Source: Vitrella brassicaformis (lineage: Eukaryota > Sar > Vitrellaceae). Taken from it: a DNA stretch of 64,000 bases. The notes under the pieces were generated by a model, which worked only from the letters and a program-made list of their open reading frames with translations, had not been told where the DNA came from and searched no databases. Below are positions 46,498 to 58,356 of the stretch, piece by piece. Each line of letters starts with the position of its first letter. The first letter of the stretch is position 1. A program made the translations under genes and the position numbers. The DNA lies in assembly GCA_001179505.1 (NCBI GenBank), contig CDMY01000252.1, positions 17,820 to 81,819 on the forward strand. Reading direction: 5' to 3'.

Positions 46498-48084
46498 GCC
46501 CTTGGACGCAGCAGTAAGTAGACAGATGAGGGAAGGACAACGTGCGACAAAACAACTCAAGCTCGCAGGGATTCCGTGAAACTGCTCGCAGCAAGGACAA
46601 CTTCTGATGGTGGATGATAAGTTTCATTATTGATGCAGAGCTCGCGCTTCCTGAGTTGTGTGTCGTGAAGCAGAGAGCCGGAAGGTGCTCTTGTGCTGCG
46701 GCGAGTGGAGGGGGCACAAACATGCTGATAAGAGCGACCAGAACAGTGACAGTGATGAGGACATGGACGAGCAGCCGGGTGGTGGCGAAGATGACGGAGT
46801 GACAAGACAGCGCTGCGAGGCCGTCCCCCTCGCCAATCTTCCCCCCAGCCACTTCTACCGCGTCACATGCAGCGCCGGAAGGTTGTGGCCATCCATTCTT
46901 CACGGCATTCCTCACCTTGACGACTCTGGGAGTGGAGAAGAGGCGCGGGCAGCTGATGCTCTTGTCGACATTCATGTGACAGTCGCATTTTGTCCCTGAT
47001 GATGGAGACTACACCGACGAGCATCCACATCCACGTGACGGGGACGGCAAACACCGACATCATTGCAGGCAACCTGGAGAATATCAGTGGCGAAATCCGC
47101 CTGTGGACGATGGAGGCACCACTAAAGGACAGCACAGATATCAAGCCGCCCGCCCTCTGCTGGCTAGATACGGGATGGATGAGGCCTTGCGTGCCTGAGG
47201 CTGCCATCGACCGACGGCAAGACGTGGCTAAAGAGGGGCAGGCCTACGGCACACGGGCCTTGCCACTATGTTGTGCCGCCGTTCGATGCAGCCGCCTGGC
47301 GTCGTGCTGCCTTGTGAAGAGAGGAAGAGTAAGTCCACGAAGGTGTGCTCCTCTGCAGCCCGAGGTGAGAGGCTGTTGAGGGCAGAAAGGAAAGCCTTGT
47401 CGAGTCTGTTGAAAAGGGCGTGTAGCGATATGGGGGTGCTGGCTGAATCGTTGGTTTGCATGTGCTAACGTGCTGGCTACATCCGTCAGTACGTGCGTTT
47501 GTGTGTTGGTTGACGCCATCATGTGTAGCTGATCCAGACACTCGTCCCCATACACGTGCACCTGTGTGTGAAGGCGGGTGTCTGGATTGCTTATGTGTGT
47601 GTGGACGCACCGAATACACGAAAGACTGGGGATGAACAGACAATTGATTGCAAGTGAGTGCACACTGACCTAATGCGTCCTTCCCTCTCTTTTCCGCGAT
47701 AAGCCATCCACCCGCTGCCCACACACACCACGAACACTGAGAACTACTACTTTCACATACATACACCCACACAGTATGCACACAGGCCATGAAACTACTC
47801 TCCTTCTATCTACTCTCGCAGTTGATTACCACGGAAGAGGAAAAACCCCAGGCAGGCAGGCAGGCCCACGGGACGACAACCACACACACATGCAACACGC
47901 ACACGTCGGCTGTTCACACACAGTGCTATTCACATACAGCAGGTCGGACAGAACACACAGACACGCATCGCGCCCTCCCTCCCTCCCTCCCTCCCTCGCC
48001 TCTACTCAGTCGCTCTCTGTCCACACACGCAGTACACACACTCGCTCTACTCAAAGCAGCCAAGAGCCCAGACAGACTCGTCAA
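46498..48084. other. Spacer between tandem copies; uncertain minus ORFs
   Basis: A minus-strand open frame (46975 down to about 46560) contains a plausible membrane helix (LLVHVLITVTVLVALISMFV). Another (47461-47228) begins MQTNDSASTPISLHALFN. Neither joins convincingly to other exons. 47770-48080 is the upstream part of the second duplicated block. Confidence 0.35.
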
Positions 48085-48644
48085 TTAGGCCCTCGCCGTA
48101 TCCTGCGGCTCCAGTCCATCAAATGTCGACGGCCGTGTCGATGGCTCTCGCTCCGGTTCGCTGACCACCACTGCAGTCACTGCTGTGGTGAGGGGCGGGA
48201 GTGCCGTGTGAGCCATGGCGGCAGACGGGATGGTGACCGAGACGGGCTGTGCGGGCGACACTGCCGTGCTAATGCCAACAGCGGGCATGTGGTGGTGCCT
48301 CTGTCTCTCGGCCTCATCCTTACGCGCCTTCATGATGCAGCAGCCGAGAAAAACGAAGCCGAGGGGGGGAAAAAGACCAAAGATGATCGGTGGGAGGGCA
48401 CTAAGTGATCCATCTTGAGGCTTGGATGGGCTGTCGCTGACTGGTGGTCGCTGATGACGATTGGCCGGCCCGCAACCGTTCCGGATGTTCTGGACGCTCC
48501 GCCAGAGAAACGTCTGCCACCGGATGCTCCCTTCAAGCTGCGCGGCGGTGCTTCTGCGTCGACGAGGGGCGTGATCTCCGGCAACAGGAGCACACAGGTG
48601 AGAAGCGGAGAGATCAGAAGATGGAATCGAGCAGAAACGCGCAT
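48085..48644 (-). CDS. Small type I membrane protein, tandem copy 2
   Basis: Two exons: 48644-48477 and 48420-48085, 167 residues. A signal peptide (MRVSARFHLLISPLLTCVLL) is followed by an ectodomain nearly identical to copy 1, a membrane helix (LPPIIFGLFPPLGFVFLGCC) and a conserved tail (MPAVGISTAVSPAQPVSVTI, EPSTRPSTF). Its single intron corresponds to the first intron of copy 1. The second intron of copy 1 has no counterpart. Flanks on both sides are also duplicated. Family unknown. Confidence 0.65.
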
Positions 48645-48803
48645 ACCCTTTTGACGCAGCAGACGCAGAATAGCCCCGGATGAGTAGACAGGTTGCGGAA
48701 GCGAAGGAAGAGAGTCGCGAAGGCACGACAAAACAGCTCAAGCTCGCAGAAGAGGGCCTTGTCCCCCACGAGACCTTAGAAAGAGTCTGTGTGAATAGAG
48801 AAT

Positions 48804-50262
48804 ATGGCAGAAGGGACTCCGATTGGGGAGGATGGATCTCTTGGACTCCGATTCCCGGCCTGGAGTGACATCGTCCAAGAGATATTCCCCACCGTCCCGC
48901 TCCACAGAGGTCCGCCGTTGCCTCCCCCTGGTGCTCTGAGACTCACGCTTCCTGTTTCTCTCTTGCGGCCTGATGGTCGCTTCACGGCCGTCGACGATGA
49001 ACTCATGACCGTTCTGCAGAACGGTGAGCACACGGGGGGGATGAAAAGCACGGAAGACGCCAGTTCTGCATCATGGCTGTTGTCCCCCTATCTGTGTGTG
49101 TTCGTGCATGCAGCGCCAGACGAGTTGCTGGAGGGCGTCGTGACATGTCCCCTCACTCTTCAGCCCATCCGGGTGCCCGCCTCCACCCCGTCAGGCAAGA
49201 CATACGAGCACTCGGCCATCACACAGCACATTCGGACAAACACCTTCCGAGCACGGTCGCCCCAGACCAACAGCCTCTTGCTTGAGGGCGACCTGCGGCC
49301 AAACCACGTGGCCGTCGAGATCAACGAACTTCGGGCGAAACAGGTGAGGATGTCACTGGGGGCGGGTGATGATGTATTTGCCAATCCGTGTGTGTGCGCC
49401 GCGCCGCGCTCGTGTGTGTCTGTGTGTCAGATTGTCCGTGACCAGGACGCTGCTCTAGGTGGGAGTGGTAATGTGGGAGCCTCGAGGTCTTCGCTGGCTG
49501 GTGCGCATCAACACGCAATTGTGAAGTCGCTCTCTGTGTGTGTTGTCAATGGGCTGATGTGTGTGTCTGGGTGCAGGTGTCCCATCGGTGCTGCGTGAGT
49601 ACTGGGAGGCTTACAAGGCCGCTGCTGTCAGTGCTATTGCCGGCAGCATCGCCCTCGAGCCGTCCCGCACCCTTCTGCAACTGGTGAGGGCAGGCGAACG
49701 TATTAAGTGGATGTACTCATTTCACCGCGTGTTGTTCGTTCGTTGTGCGAATGCAGCTGCGTGGAGACCCGTCGAGCACCATGGAGCTGATGGTGTGGCA
49801 CAAGCAGCAGGTCACCGACAAAGAGGTATGTCTTCATGACACCAAACAGAGCATCCACCTCCACCCATGGCTGCTGGCCTTACTTACCGGCAGGAGTTGA
49901 ACACCTCCTATCCCGTGCAGCTGCGCCCCGCCGTGCAGACCCAGCTCGTGACATGGCTGACGGCACCACCCACACCCACTCCCACTCCCACACCCACTCA
50001 GGACACCCCCCCTCCCTCCCCTCACTCCCAGCCCACCAGCAGCCGCAACGCCTCACGCAAGATACTCAACCGCGCGGCAACCACCGCTCCCAGTGCAACC
50101 ACGCAGCATCGCACCAACTCGTCTCGGCGAATCCAGAATGCCAAACTGCCCGCTCACTCGTCGTTCGGGCAGGGCGGCAAGGGAGCGCCGGTCATCACTA
50201 GTCTGCCGCACCAGCTGCTCGTGGATGGCGTGACGGCCATACTGGGGCGGCTGTTCGGGTGA
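48804..50262 (+). CDS. U-box domain protein, probable E3 ubiquitin ligase
   Basis: Six exons: 48804-49023, 49114-49343, 49431-49458, 49577-49683, 49757-49825 and 49894-50262. The U-box lies at about residues 74-145 (ELLEGVVTCPLTLQPIRVPA, SGKTYEHSAITQHI, LRPNHVAVEINELR). This RING-like fold without zinc ligands recruits E2 enzymes. Helical segments (VLREYWEAYKAAAVSAIAGS) and a Pro/Thr/Ser-rich end follow. There are no ARM, WD or kinase domains, so the substrate is unknown. Confidence 0.78.
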
Positions 50263-52388
50263 CGGATGGGGCGGGAGGGGGAGAGGGGAGGTTTGCTGGA
50301 TTGTGCCTTATGTGTATAGTAATACTCGGAGCGGAAGGATGTTTTTTCGGTTCTCTCTTTTGCTTTTTATGCCGTAATTCGCGAGAGGGAGGCGTCTTTC
50401 CACGTGTATAGTCCTCCGGGACAGGGTGCGGTGAGTGAGTGGATGGATGGGTGGGGAGGGGTCGTGCACGTGTGTGTGGAGACTTCCAATCAAATCAACA
50501 CGTGTCTTTTTCCAGCACCGGTGGGAATGGGAGGCATTCGGCGTTTTGATGATCCGCCGCTGGATGGCGAGAAAGGTCGGGTTTGCGGCCATCCGACGGG
50601 TCCTGCTTCGCTGTGCCCTCTCCGTTGCTTCCTGGCGGAGAGGACAAGGCTGAGGGGGAGCTGCGGGATGGCTGCAAACCTGACAGACAGACAGACAGAC
50701 AGACACAGAGAGAGCGCGCGAGGCGGGGAGACCACAGAGAATGTACAAAGCACTTGGCTGGATGTGTACACACACATGAACCTGTCTGTCTGGTCTGGGA
50801 CCTCCACACATCGGTGCACACTCCGCCCTTTCCGTTGCTGCTCCTGACGGAGAGGACACGGTGTGTGCGACGAGTGGCAGGATGGCCGCGAACGGACTCG
50901 CAGGCAGGCAGAGGGGAGATAGCGAGCACATACGAGTCACATGCACGGATTGGTTGGGTACTGAGCTTGCGGCCGTCACAACGCCCTTCTCCACGCTTTT
51001 TCTTTCCGCTGCTCCTGGCGGAGGGGAGACGCGTGAAGGACGGGAGTGAGATTGCCGCAAGCCTGACCCGTAGAGAGAGAGAGAGAGAGAGAGAGAGCAA
51101 GGCAGGGAGACCACAGAGGAGTGGAGGGAGAAGAGGAGGAGACCACAGAGGATGGATGTACAGCGTACCTGTACGCTGCGTACACCTGTCTGTGTACCAT
51201 ACGTGGAAAGCAATGCATGGACTCACCGTCGGCTGACTGAGATAATGGATGGGCTCAGAGGCGCCCTGTGTATATCGATAACATACATAACTAGCCCAAC
51301 GACTGCTTCACTGATGGACGGTCACGATGGACACTGGGAGGGAAGGGGTCGAGGGGGGAGGGGCGGTGAGGGCTGCCATGGCGCCGCTGCAGTGCCATCC
51401 ATGTGTTCTTGCCTTGCTGCCTGGATGGTTCAGTGGACGGGTGCTTATGTACTATATGACGTGTGGATGGACACACAGGTATCTATCGGGGTGGGCGGAC
51501 TCTGTATGTTTCGACTCATCAAATCCTCAATGTGTGTGTACGCACCGCACCCGTATGTCACAAGAAATACGATCGATCACCGTTGGTACGAATGTTTTGA
51601 GGGAGTGACCGAGTCCATACACACACCCACACGATGAACAGACAGACTCATACATGCAGGCAGGCACACACCGCACGCGTTGTCCTGCACGTAGCCTTGA
51701 CACAGCCACATACACAGGCAAAGCCGTGAGCATCGCATCGATGGTAAGGCAGCCAAGAGGGCAATAGAAGACAACAAAGAGGGTCTGTACAACGATTCAT
51801 CCATTCCTCCCTCCCTCCCTCCCTTCATTCGTTCCATCGCTGTGGCTACAGATAGATAGTGCGGGCTGTCACATAGAATTGCAGTGTGTCGAGACGGGCA
51901 GATAGGCGGACGTATCAAGGCATCACAAGACAGAGCACCAGGGAGCCGTGAGGGCCCTTCGGCAGCAGAAGAGCGACCACTCGCTCATCCATCCATCCAT
52001 CCCATCCATGGCAGCTGCATGGTTCGGTCGCCGGATGACGTCGGAGCGATGCTCTGTGCAGACAGATGTCGTTCCAGCGTCATCAGACAAGCCGCATCAT
52101 GTAGCTGTGGTGGGACAGGAAGGCAGATCTGTAGGGCGAGCACTGTGTATATGTCTGTATGTATCTACATATGTACATATGTACATGTGTGTGTGTGAAT
52201 CCCTCTCGGTATCGCTGTGTGCATCCATCCATTCCTCCATTCCTTCCAGCTGCAGTAGCTACAGATACTGTCCGTCGTCAGGCCGATATCTGCACATGAC
52301 CCATTCGCGCACACACAGACACACACACATGCAACACCTACTCTTCGATGTCTATCGCTCGCTCTCACCTCTGACCTTTCTGGTGCGA
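50263..52388. other. Intergenic with diverged tandem repeats
   Basis: Three related blocks lie at about 50573-50750, 50825-50960 and 50968-51125. The rest is CCAT, GA and TGTA microsatellite sequence with no supported exon. Confidence 0.5.
50573..51125. repeat. Three diverged tandem repeat units
   Basis: Cores at 50621 (tccgttgcttcctggcggag), 50831 (tccgttgctgctcctgacgg) and 51005 (tccgctgctcctggcggagg) are followed by related sequence including gcgggatggctgcaa or ggatggccgcgaa and, in units 1 and 3, by CAGA or GA runs and gggagaccacagag. Spacing is about 210 and 174 bases. The minus strand stays open across all units (51213-50308), probably by chance of composition. Confidence 0.65.
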
Positions 52389-53215
52389 TCAATTGGCTTT
52401 GAGTTTCTTGAGCAGGAGGTTGCTCATGTCGGTCATGTGCTTGAATGCCTGGGTCACCTCGTCCACCAGCTGCAGCATCTCCTCGCTGCCGCCCCAGGCC
52501 ACCACCAGCGACTCCCCGTGCCCCTCCATGCCCCCCAGCACCGCCTCCTCCTCGGCCGACAGACCAGTGCTCGCCTCGAAGCCATGACGGCCACTGGTGG
52601 CGTGGAACATGCCACCACGAAGTCTGCAAGACATGCATGCATCAACAGATGTGCATACACCGGGCACCATGTCGATGAATACCCGCTTCTCCTCACCTGA
52701 GCAACATGTGCAGAGACGCCTCCCGGGGGATGTAGTAGTCTTTCAGCGTGCGGTCGTCCTCGAGCTGCTGGTTACCCCAGATCAGGCGCTGCTGGTCGGC
52801 AGGGTTGCCCTCAATGTGCTGCAGCTTGAGCTTGACGGCCCACACCGACTGGTCCGGCTCCACGTGCATGGTGATCGTCTTGCCTGCATGATACAAAGAA
52901 CACACAGATCTCTCGCAATCAGTGCACACGTGGACATCAGAACGCCTTGGCCTCACCACGGAACGTCCAGACGAAGATCTGCATCGTTCCACGCTCCTCC
53001 GCCACCTGTTTCTCCACCTCGAACATCTTCTTGGCGGCTACCTGGGCCTCTTCCTTGAGCTCCTGCAGATGGCGCTTCTGCTCGTCCAGCGGCTTGGTGG
53101 CGAGTGCATTGAGGGCGTCGTAATGGTTGCACTTGCTACTGTGGCCGAAAACAGACTCCTCCGCCGCGTGAATGCCCTCCCACGCCTTGCACGGCTTGAT
53201 GAAAGCGCTGGCCAT
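52389..53215 (-). CDS. Protein with embedded divergent ubiquitin domain
   Basis: Three exons: 53215-52957, 52883-52697 and 52623-52389, 226 residues. Residues 1-75 are a charged helical N-terminus ([20 protein letters not shown]). Residues about 76-152 are a ubiquitin fold closely following ubiquitin: [20 protein letters not shown], then [20 protein letters not shown] and LLRLRGG. Relative to ubiquitin, Ile44, Lys11, Lys27 and Lys29 are kept, while Lys6, Lys33, Lys48 and Lys63 are Trp, Ile, Gln and Arg. About 75 residues follow the diGly, so the domain is either a fixed module or must be cut to be conjugated. The function is not known to me. Confidence 0.82.
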
Positions 53216-53409
53216 GGTTGAAAGAGAGAAGCTCACTGGGTCCCTCAAAGGTCAGTGGGGTAGGGTCGAAAACCGTTTCCAGCGTTTGGCTGGTGGACAG
53301 AAACACTGAGTGGACTGTGCATGTCAGCCTCACGAGAACGGCACAAATATTACCGAGATCCAGCCAGGCCTGTACAGCTATACACACAGACTCATCCATC
53401 CCTCTCATG

Positions 53410-56064
53410 TCATGGTGATGAGTCCCTCTCAGCGTGCCCTGCCTGCACAGCCCTAACGATTTGTTCAGCAATCCTCTGCCCATCCACAGCAGCACTCACA
53501 ATCCCGCCGGCATACCCCGCACCCTCCCCAGCGAGATACAGCCCACGCACATTGACTGACTCGAGTGTTAATGGGTTGCGGTCGATGCGCACCGGTGATG
53601 ACGTCCGAGTCTCAACACCGTGCAGCAAGGCCTGCATCCATGGCATGATGTGTGTGTGTGGCGGGTGGGTGTGGGTCGGTGACTCACTTGGTCGGTGATG
53701 AAGCCGGGCAGCTGTCTGTCGAAGCTCTCCAGTGCAGCCCTCAGTCGGCCGGTGAGCGACTCGGGATACAGATCGTGCAGACTGCTCGCACGCACACCGC
53801 GCCTGCAGCACACACACACACATGTATGGAGGATTAGAGACACGGACACATGATTGATCGCCCGTCGTCACCTATAGGAGCTCTTTGGGAATGTGCCCTC
53901 GTCCACTGCTGACGGCCGCCCCTCCATGAAGTCGGTGACCCTCTGCACCGGTGCAACCAGGTCGCCGCCACCCCTCAGTGCCGCCTCCCTCTCCCATGCT
54001 CGCTGGAAAGCCACGCCGGCCAATGGGCCGTGAGACGAGAAAGGCGACAGCTCTTCTGGCCTGCAGGAGACACACACACACAGAGGTCTATGCGGGTGGC
54101 TGGCTAGCTGATCGTCATGGTGTGTACGTGACGGGCGTGACGAGGCCGCTGTTTGCCCATGGCGAGTTGCGCTGTGAGAATGACATGCCATTGACACACA
54201 GCTCAGAGGGGTCCATGCTCGTGGGAACCACCTGCACGCACCGCAGCAGCCGGAGTGTGTCATATGCCGACCCACCCACTCATCGACCCACTGACCTGTC
54301 CGCCCGGGCACATGCAGAAGGAGAAGACGTTGCCCGCCTTGACCGTGTAGTCAGCCACAGGCACCTTTCCCTTGCCCCTGTTGACCCATTTGGCATACTC
54401 CTTCAGCTGCACCGTGTCGATCAGCGTCTGTGGGTGCTCCACGCGCAGCCCCACTGCAAACTCCTTTGCAGACATGGCCACGCCCTGCTCGTGAAGCGAC
54501 GCATACAGGTCCCTCGCTGAATGGCCGATGGCCAGCACCACAATGGGGGCGTCGATCTGGACAATGTCGTGGTCATGGCTGTGTGTGTGGTGACACTGAA
54601 TGCCGGTGACGGCGTTGGTCGTGGGGTCGATGGTGAGCCTGTCGGCTGTGAGGCCGAAGTGGATGGTGACGCCGAGGTCCAACAGCCGCTGACGCAGGGA
54701 TTTCAAGAGGCGGACCAGCCTGAAGCAATGAAGATGGAATGCAAAAAGGGCTGCCTTGTGTGGGTTATGCCTTCGTGCATACCTGTCCGTGCCGAGGTGT
54801 GGTTTGCCATCGACGAGGATGCGCTCAGGCGCGCCAAAGGACACAAAGGCCTCCAGCACACTCCGCACCTGGTGAAAGCAATTGAAGGACAACAGGTCTT
54901 ATGTGTCGGGTAATGTTTGTGACATCGTTGTGAGTGTTCACCTGTTGCGAGTTGCGTCCGATCCTGGTGGTGAGTTTGCCGTCGCTCCAGGTGCCCGCCC
55001 CGCCCTCGCCAAAGCAGAAGTTGCTGTCGGCATCAAGCACACCACGATGAATCATCGCACCTGAAGACATCGAAGACGTGCACGCTGCACGAATGAGGGT
55101 GACTGAGGAGTGGCTGACCGACCGACCGATGTCTCTTCCCCTCCTCTCCACCGGCTGGCCCCTCTCAATGAGCGTCACGGGATGGCCGCTCTCGGCCAGG
55201 CGAAGAGCGGCAAACAGACCTGCATGCATTGCAAGCCACATACACACACACGTGCCATCACAACACAGGTCACTCTCAGAGCCATACCTGCCGGTCCAGA
55301 CCCGACAACAGCCACAGGCGGCAGGCCCGCAGACAGGGGGCTGGCTGACGACGGGGGCAGCCTGTCGCCCACTTGAGGCGCCGGCTCGCACAGTCCTGGC
55401 CGACGTCTGACATTGACAGCGTCTTGCAGAGGCACCTCTATATCCACCACATAGCTGCACACAGGTACACACAGGTACACACACCCTTCCTTCTTCACTC
55501 CCAGCCTCAATTACTTGAAGTGCAGCAGTGGCGTGCCGTCCGCCTCCCTCGTCCGCCTCAACACTCGAGGCCTGGCGTCGAAGCTCTTGCGCACTATCTC
55601 CACCTTCACGTCTTCAGCACCGCCCTGGCCCAGGAAGAAGTCCTCTTGCAGGCCCGCCTGTGCGGCTACGGCACGCAGCAGGCCGTCCCACACCGCCGTG
55701 CTGTCTTTGCCCGGGTCGTCGGCCACGGGGATCTGCACGAAAGGCAGACACACAGACACGGGGTGTACGTGTGTGAGAGAGATGAATGAATGCATCGCCA
55801 CGTGACACGTACCTGAATGTTGAAGAGCCGCCATCTCGTCACTCTCTGTCCTCCTGTTGGTGCAGTCCTTCTCCCTCTTGGCCTCCTTGCTCGCCCTCTC
55901 CGTTTTTTTGCCGTGTCGTGATCCACAACCACAGCCGGAAGGGACCGCGGGATGATCCGGGGGCTCCTGCATGGCCGGCGTGGCCTGTGCAGCAGCAGCG
56001 GGAGTGGCTGGAAGGCGTCGATGGTCTCAACGAGCAGCACAACTGCCAAGATGACGAGAAGCAT
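53410..56064 (-). CDS. FAD-dependent oxidoreductase, plastid-type presequence
   Basis: Eleven exons: 56064-55813, 55732-55515, 55454-55288, 55219-55127, 55060-54942, 54868-54783, 54719-54296, 54231-54128, 54060-53872, 53802-53688 and 53631-53410. It matches the uncharacterised FAD-dependent dehydrogenase family (COG2509 type) found in bacteria and plastids: dinucleotide motif PPVAVVGSGPAGGLFAALRL, TLIERGQPVERRGRDIG, FGEGGAGTWSDGKLTTRIG, VLAIGHSARDLY, VNGMSFSQRNSPWANSG and LYLAGEGAGYAGGIVSAAVD. The N-terminus is a hydrophobic signal (MLLVILAVVLLVETIDA) followed by Phe and an Arg/Pro-rich segment, as in bipartite plastid presequences. The substrate is unknown. Confidence 0.88.
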
Positions 56065-56235
56065 TCGCCTTCGAGATCGGTTCACCTTCAGATCTTTCTG
56101 GCAGCAGATCTCACTGGCCAGCCGTCTGACGTGCTGAATGGTAGCAAACGGATGGTTGTGAAAGACGCGTCGGTGCTGAGCTCGCAAAAATCGATGGCTA
56201 GATCTGGGCAGGATGGAAGGCTTATAGCAGCTGCA

Positions 56236-56925
56236 ATGATGTCATCAGCAACGTCTGTAATCTTCAAGCGCCGCCCTTCGTCCATCCCGGCATCTGGCTG
56301 TCGGCCCTTCGCAACATCAGCAGCAGCGGCGAATCTGCCGGCGCCGGGCTCATGGCGAGTGTTCCGCAAGCGCTTCGAAGGCCGGTGGCTGCGCATGAAG
56401 GCCCCCTACACCGTCAGCGGCCCGCCAGTGTGGAACCAGAACCAGCTGGGATACAAGAGAATGGCCCGCAAGTACCCCTACTTCAAGCAGAGAGCATTCA
56501 GCCCGCTCTACATCGTCACCGACTACAACCCTGCTAAGGGCGTCGTGAGCAACGATGAGCTGATTGTGTCGTATACGCTTGACAGTGGGCGTGAGTTTCA
56601 CCGTGTCAAGGAGGCGATAGAGGGTGCTTTGCCGGGGGTGATGGTGACCGGCGAGGGGCGGGAGAGCCGCGGGGGCGGTGCGGGGGTGTTTGAGGTGAGG
56701 CGGCGAAGAGATGGGCAGGTGCTGTATGCCTCGCAGTCCATGAGTAAGTAGGCCGACAGACAGACGCGAACATTTGGCACATACGTGTTGTTGATAACAC
56801 TATCTCTCTCTCTGTGCGTGTGTGTGTGTGTGTGCGTGTGTGCGTCAGCTGAGCTGGATCCTTCATCTGTGGTCAAGACCCTAGTGTCGCACTTCAGGCA
56901 CACGCAGACAGCTACTGTGGCATGA
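56236..56925 (+). CDS. Small probable mitochondrial protein, SelW/Rdx-like end
   Basis: Two exons: 56236-56743 and 56849-56925. The N-terminus (MMSSATSVIFKRRPSSIPAS then FATSAAAA) is rich in Arg, Ser and Ala without acids, like a mitochondrial presequence. The middle (YKRMARKYPYFKQRAFSPLY) is conserved-looking. The end (GVFEVRRRRDGQVLYASQSM) recalls the last strands of the SelW/Rdx thioredoxin-like fold, though no CxxC or CxxU is seen. A mitoribosome-associated protein is another possibility. Its start is 171 bases from the divergent FAD oxidoreductase start. Confidence 0.6.
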
Positions 56926-57504
56926 CGTGGCGCCTCTCTTCACACGACGTGCTGTACTTGTGACGATGTGGCATGTGGGTGGCGGACAGCAGACAGAGAG
57001 AGAGAGAGAGAGAGAGACAGGTGCCTGAGTGGTTTTTCTGTCCCTGAGGTGTTGTATATGTACGCGAATGGTGGACGGATGTCAACGAGTGGATAAAGGT
57101 CTTGTGACACACGCTCTAGCTGACTGATCGGCTGCTCCATTCCTCACACCCTCAACTCGACACATATCGTTACAATGCCCTATAGTAAGGTGGTTGAACG
57201 AACCCTCACCACTCACCCATCAATGAGTGTCACACCTGCGATGGCCCATCCTTGGCCTTCTCGTCTGGCAATGGCGGAGAGGGGTGGGCCGGCGGACTTT
57301 CATGAGGGTCATCGCGAGAGATGAGAGAAGAGGCCTGAATACCCAAAGAGGCAGGCAGGCAAGGTAAGAGACCTTCTTTCTTTCCATTTGCCGGCATGTA
57401 TGTAACCTTTCTCGATGTTTGTCTCTGGTCGGTCCTCCGTCTGCCGCCAAACCCAGCTGCATAAGCTGTCGACGCGCGGGACACCTTTCTCGGGGAGAAA
57501 CCCA
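56926..57504. other. Intergenic between convergent genes
   Basis: GA repeat near 56993-57018. No exon supported. Confidence 0.5.
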
Positions 57505-57579
57505 CTAACCACACGTACGCACATCGCTATAGTTGCCTGACTCATGCCCTTCTATTGCTCAATCTCTCTCTCTCTCTCC

Positions 57580-57613
<34 letters not shown>

Positions 57614-58356
57614 CAGTTGCCGGTCCGTGTGGCGACGGGGGTGCGGTACTTGAGGGCGTGGACCGCTCGAATGCCCCCCTCAGCCGCTGCTGCAGCCTCT
57701 GAATGCGGTCCTGCTGGTCGGCAGCGTACTGATCGACCTGCATGTAAGACGGAGGGATGGATAGGAGACATCGGTGAGAATGTGACTGACGTGTGATTTG
57801 ACGTGGGGGTGTGTACCTCGACGTCAATGATGAAGTCGCCGACCACATAGAGACCCAGATAACTGAAGACAGTTGCCAGCAGGTGCCGCATCCACATATG
57901 TGTCTCTGTGTGAGTGCCTCACTCACCCGAGAAAGACAAGGAAGTAGAGCGCCGCGCAGACACCAATGGTGAAGTACTGGTCCTCAGCCAAGCTCTGGAA
58001 CATCCTCGACGCCGTCCTCGGCCACAGCTTCCCGCGCCGCACCCCGCCGTCCTCTCTCTTCTGCACCAGCACATCCGCCAGCAGCATCGTCACCACCAGC
58101 ACCACCAGGCCGTTCTCCAGCCAGTGCAACACATACGCGCCCCGCAGACATAGAGCCCCGCCACTGCAGTGAGGCAGGCGAAGGAGCCCCACAGGTAGCA
58201 GAGGATCTCGTAGAGGAGAGAAGAGGCGTCGAAGTTGGCCGCGAGTATGGTGAGGACGCCGTAGACCATGGGGAGGGAGAAGACGAGGGCAGCGACGGGG
58301 GGGCGCCACCACGGAGGGGCGAGGGGCGACTCTCTGGGGCGGCAGAAACACCCCAT
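57505..58356 (-). CDS. Multipass membrane protein with likely 1-nt frameshift
   Basis: Exons 58356-57927, 57862-57817, 57737-57614 and 57536-57505. The start MGCFCRPRES has Gly2 with Cys3 and Cys5, which fits lipid anchoring. Hydrophobic helices follow: VAALVFSLPMVYGVLTILAA, LLYEILCYLWGSFACLTAVA, ENGLVVLVVTMLLADVLV and YFTIGVCAALYFLVFLG running into YLGLYVVGDFIIDVE. The coding frame changes between GLYV and AYVLHWLEN. Adding one G to the run at 58140-58143 restores a single frame. The C-terminus is a short amphipathic region (DQQDRIQRLQQRLRGAF). Family not recognised. Confidence 0.6.

Noticed and set aside
50308-51213. 301-codon minus-strand open frame
   Set aside because: It spans tandem DNA repeats and microsatellites; amino acid content follows the repeats and no start context or homology was seen. 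Kept only as a repeat finding.
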